Both the position numbers and the translations under genes were made by a program. Below are positions 1 to 7,670 of a stretch of 64,000 nucleotides of DNA, piece after piece. Below the pieces are notes generated by a model. It was not told the origin of the DNA and did no database searches. It saw only the letters and a program-made list of their open reading frames with translations. The stretch's first letter is position 1. The number at the start of each line of letters is the position of its first letter. The DNA comes from Thermophilibacter gallinarum (GTDB taxonomy: Bacteria > Actinomycetota > Coriobacteriia > Coriobacteriales > Atopobiaceae), in contig NZ_JADCJZ010000001.1 of assembly GCF_014982725.1 (NCBI RefSeq), forward strand, positions 372,001 through 436,000. Reading direction: 5' to 3'.

Positions 1-378
1 GCGGCCGGCATCCTGCGCGCGCTCGTGCGCGCGACGGCGGGCGGCGCCGGTGCTGGCGCGCTCGTCTCGTCGCTTCTCGGCGTGGTCGTCGTGTTTGCCG
101 TCATGCTCTGCGCGGCGCTCGTCTCGTCCCGCGGGGGCCGAGGACGGGGCGTGGGCGGCGGGGACGTCAAGCTCCTCGCGGCTGTCGGCGCCTGGACGGG
201 CCCGGTCCTGGGGCTTGCGACGGTGGGGCTGTCGTGTCTCGTGGGGGTTGCCGGGTGGTTCGCGTACCGGGTGGCCGTCGCCCTGCGCGATGCCGACCGC
301 CCCGTGCGCCCGGGCATCCCGCTCGCCCCGTCGATCGCCGTCGTCTCCGTGTTTATCGTGCTCGTGGGGGTGTTGTGA
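1..378 (+). CDS. Type IV prepilin peptidase (A24 family), C-terminal part
   Basis: The reading frame is open from the first base, so the gene starts upstream of the window and only the last 125 residues are visible. It carries the GxGD-type aspartyl protease signature GGGDVKLLAA followed by hydrophobic helices and the G-I-P-L-A-P-S segment typical of the C-terminus of PilD/TadV-like prepilin peptidases. The enzyme is a membrane protein that cleaves the leader from type IV prepilins at a Gly before a hydrophobic helix. The window has a full tad locus about 43 kb downstream with several prepilin-like proteins, so it is a plausible processing enzyme for them. That link is inference. The first catalytic Asp of the family would lie upstream and cannot be seen. 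Confidence 0.85.
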   Translation, partial: AAGILRALVRATAGGAGAGALVSSLLGVVVVFAVMLCAALVSSRGGRGRGVGGGDVKLLAAVGAWTGPVLGLATVGLSCLVGVAGWFAYRVAVALRDADRPVRPGIPLAPSIAVVSVFIVLVGVL

Positions 379-525
379 GGGTCCCGCCCGGCACTCGTGC
401 GCGACGACCCTCTGACGTTCAGCCTCTACCGTCTGCGACATTTTACGATTTGCGTACGATGCGCCGGGTTATATCTAGGATGGTCGCGGGTTCCCGCCAT
501 GGCGCGGTGACGTGCGGCGCATTCC

Positions 526-561
526 GGGCGCGACGGCCCCCGACCGTCGCGCCCGATTCGT
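526..561 (+). terminator. Hairpin between prepilin peptidase and metF
   Basis: A perfect 11-bp inverted repeat (526-536 with 544-554, 7-nt loop) is followed by a short T-containing stretch. It lies 150 bp past the peptidase stop and 50 bp before metF. It could be a weak terminator or a hairpin in the metF leader. The rest of the 379-612 gap shows no recognisable riboswitch. Confidence 0.45.
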
Positions 562-612
562 TTGTGTGACAATTGGTCCGACACGTTCGCCGTCACGGGG
601 CTGGGTGACACC

Positions 613-1482
613 ATGAGGATTGCCGACAAGATCGCTGCTCGCCAGACGTTCTCCTTCGAGATCTTCCCGCCGAAGGGAGAGCTCCCCCTCGAGGAGGCGC
701 GCGCCGTCGCGACCGAGCTGGCGGCCGACCGGCCCGACTGGATTTCGGTCACGTACTCGGCGGGCGGGTCGGGCAACTCGGCCAACACCGTTCCCATCGC
801 GTCCTCGATCGAGCACGAGCTCGGCGTCACCGCGCTCGCGCACCTCACCTGCCTCGGCTCCACCCGCGCCGACGTCGACGCCTACGTGTCCGGCCTCGCG
901 GACGCCGGCATCGAGAACGTGCTCGCCCTGCGCGGGGACCGCGCGCCGGGGCGCGAGGCGATCGACTTCGAGCACGCCTCCGACCTCATCGAGCACCTGC
1001 GCGCCTCCGGTGCCGACCTCTGCATCGGTGCCGCCTGCTACCCCGAGGGGCACGTCGAGTCCCCCACCGAGGAGGAGAGCTTCGAGAGCCTCTACAAGAA
1101 GCAGGAGGCTGGTGCCGACTACCTGGTCTCCCAGCTCTTCTTCGACAACGAGGACTTCTACCGCTTCCGCGAGAAGTGCCTGCGCCATCGCGTGCGCCTG
1201 TCCATCGTCGCGGGCATCATGCCGTTCACGAGCGTCAAGCAGATCCAGCGCATGGCCTTCACCTGCGGCGCGTCCATCCCGGCCAAGGTCGTGAAGCGTC
1301 TCGTGCTGGCCGGCGACGACCCCGCCGACCAGGCGCGCGCCGGTGTGGAATACGCGTGCGAGCAGCTCGTCGACCTCGCGGCCAACGGCGTCGACGGCCT
1401 GCACGTCTACAGCATGAACAAGCCCGCCGTGGCGCATGCCGCCCACGAGGCGCTTCTCGCCTGCGGGTATCTGGGGGCCTAG
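613..1482 (+). CDS. metF: 5,10-methylenetetrahydrofolate reductase
   Basis: Cytosolic FAD enzyme that reduces methylenetetrahydrofolate to methyltetrahydrofolate, the methyl donor for methionine synthase. The 289-residue product begins MRIADKI and has the MetF opening F-S-F-E-I-F-P-P-K, the segment W-I-S-V-T-Y-S-A-G-G, a core L-A-L-R-G-D typical of the FAD/folate site, and a C-terminal H-V-Y-S-M-N motif. Length fits the bacterial family (about 290). An upstream in-frame GTG at 562 would add 17 residues with no family similarity, so ATG 613 is chosen although its ribosome-binding site is weak. The next gene begins 3 bp after the stop, and metH follows, forming a one-carbon/methionine block. 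Confidence 0.95.
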   Translation: MRIADKIAARQTFSFEIFPPKGELPLEEARAVATELAADRPDWISVTYSAGGSGNSANTVPIASSIEHELGVTALAHLTCLGSTRADVDAYVSGLADAGIENVLALRGDRAPGREAIDFEHASDLIEHLRASGADLCIGAACYPEGHVESPTEEESFESLYKKQEAGADYLVSQLFFDNEDFYRFREKCLRHRVRLSIVAGIMPFTSVKQIQRMAFTCGASIPAKVVKRLVLAGDDPADQARAGVEYACEQLVDLAANGVDGLHVYSMNKPAVAHAAHEALLACGYLGA

Positions 1483-1485
1483 CGC

Positions 1486-2199
1486 GTGGACGTCGTCCAG
1501 TCCTACGACATCCGCTCGGTGGACCGCGCCGAGGTCCTGCGCTACCTGGGGTATGCGGGACAGGAGTTCTCGCCGGAGCTCGACGCGCGGGTTGACGACG
1601 TGGTCGCCCGCTGTCTGGACGTGGCGCGGCCGCGCGGAGCTGTGCGGGTCTTCGAGGTCGCGGGGCGGGGCGAGAAGGACGGCGCCCCCGTGGTCCGTCT
1701 CGGGGGGACGGCCCTCGAGCTGCGGGGGAGGTCCATCTCGGAGCACCTCGACGGCGCCGTGGCCGTGGGCGTGATCGCGGTGACGGCGGGGGCGGGGATA
1801 GACGCGGAGCTGCGTCGCCTCTCGTTCACCGACCGCGTCGCGCAGGTCGTGTTCGACGCGGCGGGCTCCGCGCTCGTCGAGCGTGCGGCGGACGCCGCCG
1901 AGGCGGGCGTCGTGGCGGCCGCCGCGGACCGGGGGCTCTTCTGCGGCTCGCGCTTCTCGCCCGGCTACGGCGACCTGCCGCTCGCCACGCAGCCGGTGCT
2001 TCTCGCCGCCCTCGACGCGCAGCGAGCGCTGGGGATAACGCTCTCCGCCGAGCTGCTCATGTCGCCCACCAAGAGCGTGACTGCCGTGGTCGGCCTCTTC
2101 GAGGGGCCGCGCGCGGCGGAGCGTCCGAGCTGTGCCGCCTGTCCGTGCGCCGACTTCTGCGTGCTGCGGCGCTCCGGTCGCGGCTGCGGCCGCGTCTAG
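1486..2199 (+). CDS. Free-standing MetH reactivation-domain protein
   Basis: A 237-residue soluble protein starting at GTG, 3 bp after metF. Its opening resembles the AdoMet-binding reactivation domain of cobalamin-dependent methionine synthase (R-Y-L-G-Y and E-L-R-R-L segments, then R-F-S-P-G-Y-G-D-L-P-L, the usual AdoMet/B12-site signature, and M-x-P-x-K-S-V near the end). The C-terminus has a Cys cluster, CAACPCADFC. Family knowledge says this domain reductively methylates inactive cob(II)alamin using AdoMet. The MetH encoded next lacks this domain, so the protein probably acts in trans on it. The short gap to metF indicates co-transcription. The Cys cluster could bind metal or a redox partner; that part is inference. 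Confidence 0.85.
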   Translation: MDVVQSYDIRSVDRAEVLRYLGYAGQEFSPELDARVDDVVARCLDVARPRGAVRVFEVAGRGEKDGAPVVRLGGTALELRGRSISEHLDGAVAVGVIAVTAGAGIDAELRRLSFTDRVAQVVFDAAGSALVERAADAAEAGVVAAAADRGLFCGSRFSPGYGDLPLATQPVLLAALDAQRALGITLSAELLMSPTKSVTAVVGLFEGPRAAERPSCAACPCADFCVLRRSGRGCGRV

Positions 2200-2427
2200 G
2201 AATTCGGGAGGTTTCCGTCCCCGGCCGCCTGTGCGTCCTGGAATAGGGGAGGTTCCCGCCGCCGGGGCGTTCAGAGCGTGGGAACATCGCCATTATTCGG
2301 ACGGAATCGCTCTCTCGACCGGGAATCTCCGGGATTCTGGGACGCCTCGCCATTTGAATGCGGGAACCTCCGGAATTCTAAGACGCCTAGCTCGCCAGAC
2401 GCGGGAACGTCCGGAATTCTGAGACGA
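2199..2427. repeat. Array of six ~24-bp repeats with ~41-bp spacing upstream of metH
   Basis: Between the reactivation-domain gene and metH lie copies of a motif close to GGGAACSTCCGGAATTCT. Two are in inverted orientation (2199-2219, 2239-2260). Four are in the other orientation (degenerate 2278-2304, then 2321-2345, 2362-2387, 2403-2426). Start-to-start steps are 40, 43, 41 and 41 bp, close to four helical turns, so all copies face the same side of the DNA. No coding function is evident. It may be a regulator-binding array for metH or a dispersed repeat cluster. Confidence 0.75.
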
Positions 2428-2444
2428 CGTAGCGTGACGCCGTT

Positions 2445-2490
2445 CTTCTCGCCGGACCCCCACACTCGACCTGCTAGGATGGGCGAGAAG
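2445..2490. promoter_or_regulatory. Inverted repeat flanking a -10-like box at metH
   Basis: GTTCTTCTCGCC ending at 2453 and its exact complement starting at 2482 form a 12-13-bp inverted repeat around a TAGGAT box (about 2475-2480) and the start of the metH leader. Both arms match the dispersed GYYCTTCTCGSS motif seen elsewhere in the window. They could form an mRNA hairpin or an operator. Confidence 0.4.
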
Positions 2491-2508
2491 AACGACGACG
2501 GGAGCGCC

Positions 2509-4950
2509 ATGCCTGACAATGCGAACAACGACCTTCTCGCCTCCGCCCTGGCGGGGGAGGCCTTCCTGCTGCTCGACGGGGCCATGGGCACCCAGCTCCA
2601 GGAGCGCGGCCTCGCCGCCGGGGAGATGCCGGAGCTCCTGTGCCTCACGCACCCCGAGGTCGTGACCGAGGTGCACGCCGCCTACGTCGCGGCGGGCGCC
2701 GACGTGGTGACCACCAACACCTTCGGGGCCAACGCGGCCAAGCTCGGCGACGCCGCCACGGTGGAGGAGGTCTTCTCGGCCGCCGTCGCCTGCGCCCGCG
2801 CGGCGCGGCCCCGCTACGTGGCCGCCGACCTGGGTCCGACGGGTCAGCTGCTCGCGCCCATGGGACCGCTCGCCTTCGATGACGCCTACGAGCTCTTCGC
2901 CCGCCAGGTCCGCGCGGCCGCGGACGCGGGTGCGGACCTCTTCGTCATAGAGACCATGTCCGACCTCGCCGAGGCCAAGGCCGCGCTGCTCGCCGTGCGC
3001 GAGAACTCGGGCCTGCCCGCCCTCGTCACCATGACCTTCGAGGAGGACGGTCGCACCTTCCTGGGCACCACCCCCGAGGTCGCCGCGCTCACGCTCTCCT
3101 CGCTCGGCGCCGCGGCGGTGGGCATCAACTGCTCGCTCGGACCCTCCGAGGTCGCGCCGCTCGTGGCGCGCATGGCCCCCTGGGCCCGCTGCCCGCTCAT
3201 GGTGCAGCCCAACGCGGGCCTTCCGCGCGTGGAGGACGGCGTCACGGTCTACGACATCGGCCCCGAGGAGTTCGCCGCCGCCGTGGAGCCCATGCTCGAT
3301 GCGGGCGTCACCGTCCTGGGCGGCTGCTGCGGGACCACGCCGGCGCACGTCGCCGCCGAGCGGGCGCTTCTTGCCGGACGCGCCCCCGTGCGTCGCGTGC
3401 CCCTCGACCGCTTCGCCGTGTGCGGCCCCCAGCGGCTGGTGGCGCTCGCGCCGGGCGAGGTGGGGGTCATCGGCGAGCGCATCAACCCCACGGGCAAGCG
3501 CAGGATGCAGGAGGCCCTGCGCAGCGGCAACCACGACCACGTGGTCGCCGAGGCCATCGCGCAGGAGCGCGCAGGTGCCCAGATCCTTGACGTCAACGCC
3601 GGCCTGCCGGAGATCGACGAGCGCGCGGTCATGTGCCGCCTCGTCGACGAGCTCCTGGCCGTGACCACGCTCCCGCTGCAGATCGACGCCTCCGACCCCG
3701 CGGTCATCGAGGCGGCGATCCGTCGCTACCCCGGCAAGGCGCTCGTCAACTCCGTGAACGGAAAGGCTGAGTCGCTCGCCGCCGTGGTCCCGCTCGCCGC
3801 GCGCTACGGCTGCGCGCTCGTGGGCCTCACGCTCGACGAGGACGGCATCCCCGCCACCGCCGAGGGGCGCCTCGCCGTGGCGCGCAAGATCGTGGCCGCC
3901 ACGGACGCCGCCGGCGTCCCGCGCCGCGACGTGGCGATCGACTGCCTCGCCATGGCGGCCTCCACCGACCAGACCGCGCCACGCGCCATCCTCGAGGCCA
4001 TCCGCCTCGTGAAGGCCGAGCTCCCGGGCGTGCGCACGGTGCTCGGCGTCTCCAACATCAGCTTCGGCCTGCCCTTCCGCCCGCTCGTCAACGCGACGTT
4101 CCTCGCGGCGGCCCTCGGCGCCGGACTCGACCTCGCGATCGTCAACCCCGGCGTGCGCCGCATGATGGACGTCGTGGACTCCTGGCGCGTGCTCTCCGGC
4201 GAGGACGAGAGCGCCCGCTTCTACGTGGAGCACTACGCCGACCGCAGCGACGCGGCCCCCGCCCCCGTCCCGGGCGACCAGGGCGGCCGTGCCGAGAAGG
4301 ACGGGCCCGCCGCGGCCCCCGCCGACCCGGTCGAGCGCGCCCGCGCGCTGGTGCTCGACGGTCGCAGCGGACCCATGGCGGACGCCGTGCGCGAGGTCCT
4401 TCTCGACCACGACGCGCTGTACGCCGTCAACGAGGTCCTCGTGCCGGCGCTGGACGAGGTCGGCCGGCGCTTCGAGGACGGGCGCTTCTTCCTGCCCCAG
4501 CTCATGGCCTCCGCCGAGGCGGCCAAGGCTGGCTTCGAGGTGCTCCGCGAGGCCGCGTCGGCCTCGGGCGCCCCCGCGACAGAGAAGGGCCCCGTGGTGG
4601 TCTGCACCGTGCGCGGCGACATCCACGACATCGGCAAGAACATCGTGCGGATGCTGCTCGAGAACTACGGCTACGAGGTGGTCGACCTCGGCCGCGACGT
4701 GGCGCCGGAGGCCGTGGCGGACGCCGTGGTGGCGCGCCACGCGCCGCTCGCGGGGCTCTCCGCGCTCATGACGTCGACGGTCCCGGCCATGGGCGAGACG
4801 ATCGAGCTCCTGCGCGAGCGCGCCCCCTGGTGCAAGGTGGTCGTGGGCGGGGCCGTGCTCACGCCGGAGTACGCGCGCATGGTCGGGGCGGACTTCTACG
4901 CCCGCGACGCGATGGAGACCGTGCGCATAGCCGGCGAGGTGATCGCATAG
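2509..4950 (+). CDS. metH: Cobalamin-dependent methionine synthase lacking the reactivation domain
   Basis: Transfers the methyl group of methyltetrahydrofolate via cobalamin to homocysteine. The 813 residues hold the homocysteine-binding domain (from L-L-D-G-A-M-G-T; zinc Cys near 208 in G-I-N-C and the pair in G-G-C-C-G-T at 271-276), the pterin-binding domain (V-I-G-E-R-I-N-P-T-G near 320), a helical cap, and a B12-binding domain with D-x-H-x-x-G (D704, H706, G709). The protein stops after the B12 domain, whereas E. coli MetH continues for about 330 residues with the AdoMet reactivation domain. Here that function is probably supplied by the gene at 1486. ATG 2509 is preceded by GGGAG. An in-frame ATG at 2479 is possible but has a poorer ribosome site. 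Confidence 0.95.
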   Translation: MPDNANNDLLASALAGEAFLLLDGAMGTQLQERGLAAGEMPELLCLTHPEVVTEVHAAYVAAGADVVTTNTFGANAAKLGDAATVEEVFSAAVACARAARPRYVAADLGPTGQLLAPMGPLAFDDAYELFARQVRAAADAGADLFVIETMSDLAEAKAALLAVRENSGLPALVTMTFEEDGRTFLGTTPEVAALTLSSLGAAAVGINCSLGPSEVAPLVARMAPWARCPLMVQPNAGLPRVEDGVTVYDIGPEEFAAAVEPMLDAGVTVLGGCCGTTPAHVAAERALLAGRAPVRRVPLDRFAVCGPQRLVALAPGEVGVIGERINPTGKRRMQEALRSGNHDHVVAEAIAQERAGAQILDVNAGLPEIDERAVMCRLVDELLAVTTLPLQIDASDPAVIEAAIRRYPGKALVNSVNGKAESLAAVVPLAARYGCALVGLTLDEDGIPATAEGRLAVARKIVAATDAAGVPRRDVAIDCLAMAASTDQTAPRAILEAIRLVKAELPGVRTVLGVSNISFGLPFRPLVNATFLAAALGAGLDLAIVNPGVRRMMDVVDSWRVLSGEDESARFYVEHYADRSDAAPAPVPGDQGGRAEKDGPAAAPADPVERARALVLDGRSGPMADAVREVLLDHDALYAVNEVLVPALDEVGRRFEDGRFFLPQLMASAEAAKAGFEVLREAASASGAPATEKGPVVVCTVRGDIHDIGKNIVRMLLENYGYEVVDLGRDVAPEAVADAVVARHAPLAGLSALMTSTVPAMGETIELLRERAPWCKVVVGGAVLTPEYARMVGADFYARDAMETVRIAGEVIA

Positions 4951-4953
4951 GGA

Positions 4954-4981
4954 AGGGGCGCCGGCCGCAGCCGACGCCCCT
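4954..4981. terminator. Hairpin between convergent metH and lipoprotein gene
   Basis: AGGGGCG pairs with CGCCCCT across a further GGC/GCC stem, directly after the metH stop and 25 bp before the end of the minus-strand gene. It has no clear T-tract. It probably acts in both directions. Confidence 0.5.
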
Positions 4982-5005
4982 CGGTCGTGCCTCTCGTCGC
5001 GCGGG

Positions 5006-5584
5006 CTACACGAAGATCTTGCTGATCTCGGTGTTGGCGCTGTTGTCGATCTCCCAGCCGTCGTCCGTCTTGTTGTAGACGAGCTCGATGGTCTTCTCGG
5101 AGGGCTCGATCTCGGCGACCAGGCCCATGACGTACTCGCCGGCCCAGGCGTTGACGGCATCGTCGTCGTTGACGTCGAGCTCGCCGGAGTTGATGGCGTT
5201 CATGAGCTCCTCGACCATCGCGTCGGAGTCCATGTTCGTGAGCTCGCCCATGGACTTGGACGTGACGGTGACGGTTGCCACGGCGCTCTCGTCGTCGACC
5301 TCGACGGAGTCGATCGTGTAGTCGAAGCCCTCGACCATCGCGGCCACGAGCTCGGTGTTCTCGATGCCGTAGGCCTCGAGGCCCGCGCCCTCGACGGCCC
5401 CCGCGTACTCCTCGAGCGCCTCCTCGTCCATGTTCTTGAGCTCGTCGAAGTTCGTGGTGATGTCCTCGCGGACGAGCTCCTCGACGCTCGGGCCGTTCGA
5501 GCAGCCGCCCAGCACCAGGCCGCCGGCGAGGGCGAGCGTGGCGCAGAGCGTGCAGGTGAGGGCCCGGAGGGATGTGTTCTTCAT
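5006..5584 (-). CDS. Secreted lipoprotein of unknown function (DUF4878/DUF5105-like)
   Basis: A 192-residue protein with a classic lipoprotein signal: MKNTSLRAL, a hydrophobic stretch and the lipobox L-G-G-C near residue 25. It is therefore predicted to be anchored outside the membrane. The mature part is acidic and mostly helical at first (E-E-L-V-R-E-D-I, repeated D-E-E-A-L-E-E), then a beta-rich part with V-T-V-T-S and a final D-D-G-W-E-I-D-N. The pattern resembles small NTF2-like lipoproteins that Gram-positive gut bacteria carry in many copies. The start is fixed by AAGGAG 10 bases upstream. It is convergent with metH and divergent from the hydrogenase operon. No substrate can be assigned. 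Confidence 0.75.
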   Translation of the reverse strand: MKNTSLRALTCTLCATLALAGGLVLGGCSNGPSVEELVREDITTNFDELKNMDEEALEEYAGAVEGAGLEAYGIENTELVAAMVEGFDYTIDSVEVDDESAVATVTVTSKSMGELTNMDSDAMVEELMNAINSGELDVNDDDAVNAWAGEYVMGLVAEIEPSEKTIELVYNKTDDGWEIDNSANTEISKIFV

Positions 5585-5746
5585 GGGTGACTCCTTAGTG
5601 ACGGTGCTTGCGTTCGCCCAGTTTCTCAGATTCGTTTCAGGTTTGCGCGCACGGTCCGGCTGCTGGTCGGTTTTGGTCGCCCCAGTGGTGAGCAAAGATT
5701 GAGGTCCGTGCCGCTTGCCGAGCGGTAGTCCTTCTCGCCGAATGTT

Positions 5747-5809
5747 TCTGACGGGTGTCAGATCTTCGACGTAATGTAAACCAACTATGTCGTGGCCGAG
5801 GGGGCCACG
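5747..5809. promoter_or_regulatory. Palindrome and hairpin upstream of hydrogenase operon
   Basis: TCTGAC-GGGT-GTCAGA (5747-5762) is a perfect 6-bp inverted repeat. A second hairpin CGTGGCC / GGCCACG (5791-5809) lies 35 bp before the first gene of the hydrogenase operon. The palindrome may be an operator and the hairpin part of the leader RNA. No regulator family was recognised. Confidence 0.35.
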
Positions 5810-5843
5810 ACGACCGAACTCCGTGAGTGCAAGGAGAGGGCCT

Positions 5844-7670
5844 ATGGCAAGAATGCACGTCATGGAGCAGAGCGAGACCCAGGCGATCATGTCGAGCATG
5901 CACGAGATGCTCGAGAAGCGCCTCTCGGTCAGCTCGCTCGCTCCGTGCCCCGTCGAGTTCACGGCCTCGTACGTGGCCATGTGCGCGACGCAGAGCTGCG
6001 GCAAGTGCACGCCGTGCAGGAACGGCCTGCGCATGCTGCGCCACCTGTTCAACGACGTCCTGAACAACCGCGCCACGCTGGAGACGCTCGACCTCATCGA
6101 GTCCACCGCCCGCACGGTGTACCTGTCGAGCGACTGCGCGATCGGCTACGAGGCCGGCGAGGTGGCCCTCATGGCCATCCGCGGCTTCCGCGACGACTTC
6201 GAGCACCACGTGACCAAGCACGCCTGCGGCTTCTCGCAGCACCAGACGGTGCCGTGCGTCTCCGGCTGCCCGGCGGGCGTGGACATCCCCGGCTACATCG
6301 CGCTCGTCGAGGCCGGCCGCTACACCGAGGCCGTGCGCCTCATCCGCAAGGACAACCCGCTGCCGCTGGTCTGCGGCCTCGTCTGCGAGCACCCCTGCGA
6401 GATGCACTGCCGCCGCGGCATGGTGGACGACCCGATGAACATCCGCGGCCTCAAGCGCTACGCCGTGGACCACGCCGGCGACTACCGCCCGGTCGTCAAG
6501 CCGGCCACCGGCAAGCGCGTCGCCGTGATCGGCGGCGGCCCGGCCGGCATCTCGTGCGCGTACTACCTGACGCTCATGGGCCACAAGGTCAAGATCTTCG
6601 AGCAGCGCGCGCACCTCGGCGGCATGCTCCGCTACGGCATCCCCAACTACCGCCTGCCGCGCGAGCAGCTCGACTCCGAGATCCAGTGGATCCTCGACTG
6701 CGGCATCGACGTCGAGCTCAACCACAGCGTCGACGGTGACGAGATGACCCGTCTGCGCTCCGAGTACGACGCGGTCTACCTAGCCATCGGCGCGCACGCG
6801 GACAAGAAGCTCGGCCTTCCGGGCGAGGACGCCGAGGGCGTTATGTCCGCCGTCCAGCTCCTGCGCGACATGGGCGACAACAACCCGCCCGACTTCAAGG
6901 GCCTCACGGTCGCCGTCGTCGGCGGCGGCAACGTGGCCATGGACGTGGCCCGCACCTCCGTGCGCCTGGGCGCCGAGAAGGTCATCATCGCGTACCGTCG
7001 CCGCGTGGCCGACATGACGGCCCAGGACGAGGAGATCGCCGGCGCCGAGGCCGAGGGCTGCGAGGTCATGGACCTGCACGCGCCCAAGGAGGTCGTCGTC
7101 GACGAGAGCGGCCACGTGGCCGGCCTCAAGGTCGAGCCGCAGATCATCGGCGGCCTCAAGCGCGGCCGCCCCGCGCCGCGCGCTGCCGAGGGCGGCGACG
7201 TCGTGGTGCCGTGCGACCGCGTGATCGTGGCCATTGGCCAGGACATCGACTCCGCCACCTTCGAGGAGCAGGGCGTGCCCTGCAAGTGGGGCCGCATCGT
7301 CACCGACCCGGACGGCGCCGTGCCCGGCCAGGACGGCCTCTTCTCCGGCGGCGACTGCCAGAGCGGCCCGGCCACCGTCATCCGCGCGATCAACGCGGGC
7401 AAGGTCGCGGCCGGCAACATCGACAACTACCTCGGCTTCAACCACAAGATCGAGCTCGACGTGGAGCTGCCGCCCGTGCAGTTCAAGGGCAAGATCTCCT
7501 GCGCGCGCTGCGAGATGCGCGAGCGCGAGGCGTCCGAGCGCATCAACGACTTCGACATCGTCGAGAACGGCCTCACCGACCAGGAGGCGCACCAGGAGGC
7601 ATCCCGCTGCCTGCGCTGCGACCACTTCGGCTTCGGCGCGTTCCGCGGAGGGAGGATCGAGCAGTGGTAA
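5844..7670 (+). CDS. NuoF-tail / GltD-like FAD-NAD(P) oxidoreductase, hydrogenase partner
   Basis: A 608-residue iron-sulfur flavoprotein. Residues 30-125 match the C-terminal 4Fe-4S domain of NuoF (C52, C55, C58 in C-G-K-C-T-P-C-R-N-G, plus C98). Residues 130-560 match the GltD/NfnB small-subunit fold: Fe-S cysteines C138, C142, C177, C181, C185 and C189, FAD-binding G-G-G-P-A-G at 230-235, and a second Rossmann motif at 360-365 followed by A-Y-R-R-R. Two CxxC pairs sit at the C-terminus. The FMN/NADH domain of NuoF is missing. AAGGAG before ATG 5844 fixes the start. It overlaps hydA by 7 bases, so it very likely passes electrons between pyridine nucleotide and the hydrogenase. Cofactor preference and bifurcation are unproven. 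Confidence 0.85.
   Translation: MARMHVMEQSETQAIMSSMHEMLEKRLSVSSLAPCPVEFTASYVAMCATQSCGKCTPCRNGLRMLRHLFNDVLNNRATLETLDLIESTARTVYLSSDCAIGYEAGEVALMAIRGFRDDFEHHVTKHACGFSQHQTVPCVSGCPAGVDIPGYIALVEAGRYTEAVRLIRKDNPLPLVCGLVCEHPCEMHCRRGMVDDPMNIRGLKRYAVDHAGDYRPVVKPATGKRVAVIGGGPAGISCAYYLTLMGHKVKIFEQRAHLGGMLRYGIPNYRLPREQLDSEIQWILDCGIDVELNHSVDGDEMTRLRSEYDAVYLAIGAHADKKLGLPGEDAEGVMSAVQLLRDMGDNNPPDFKGLTVAVVGGGNVAMDVARTSVRLGAEKVIIAYRRRVADMTAQDEEIAGAEAEGCEVMDLHAPKEVVVDESGHVAGLKVEPQIIGGLKRGRPAPRAAEGGDVVVPCDRVIVAIGQDIDSATFEEQGVPCKWGRIVTDPDGAVPGQDGLFSGGDCQSGPATVIRAINAGKVAAGNIDNYLGFNHKIELDVELPPVQFKGKISCARCEMREREASERINDFDIVENGLTDQEAHQEASRCLRCDHFGFGAFRGGRIEQW

Noticed and set aside
379-612. Cobalamin or SAM riboswitch upstream of metF
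   Set aside because: No conserved B12-box or SAM-I core could be found; only a GC-rich hairpin is seen.
475-1746. Long minus-strand open frame opposite metF
   Set aside because: It is a shadow of metF and the next gene in GC-rich DNA. It is rich in Arg, Gly, Val and His with no domain, and the plus frame matches MetF throughout.
2293-5160. 955-codon minus-strand frame opposite metH
   Set aside because: Low-complexity His/Gly/Arg/Val composition typical of an antisense shadow, while MetH in the plus frame is complete.
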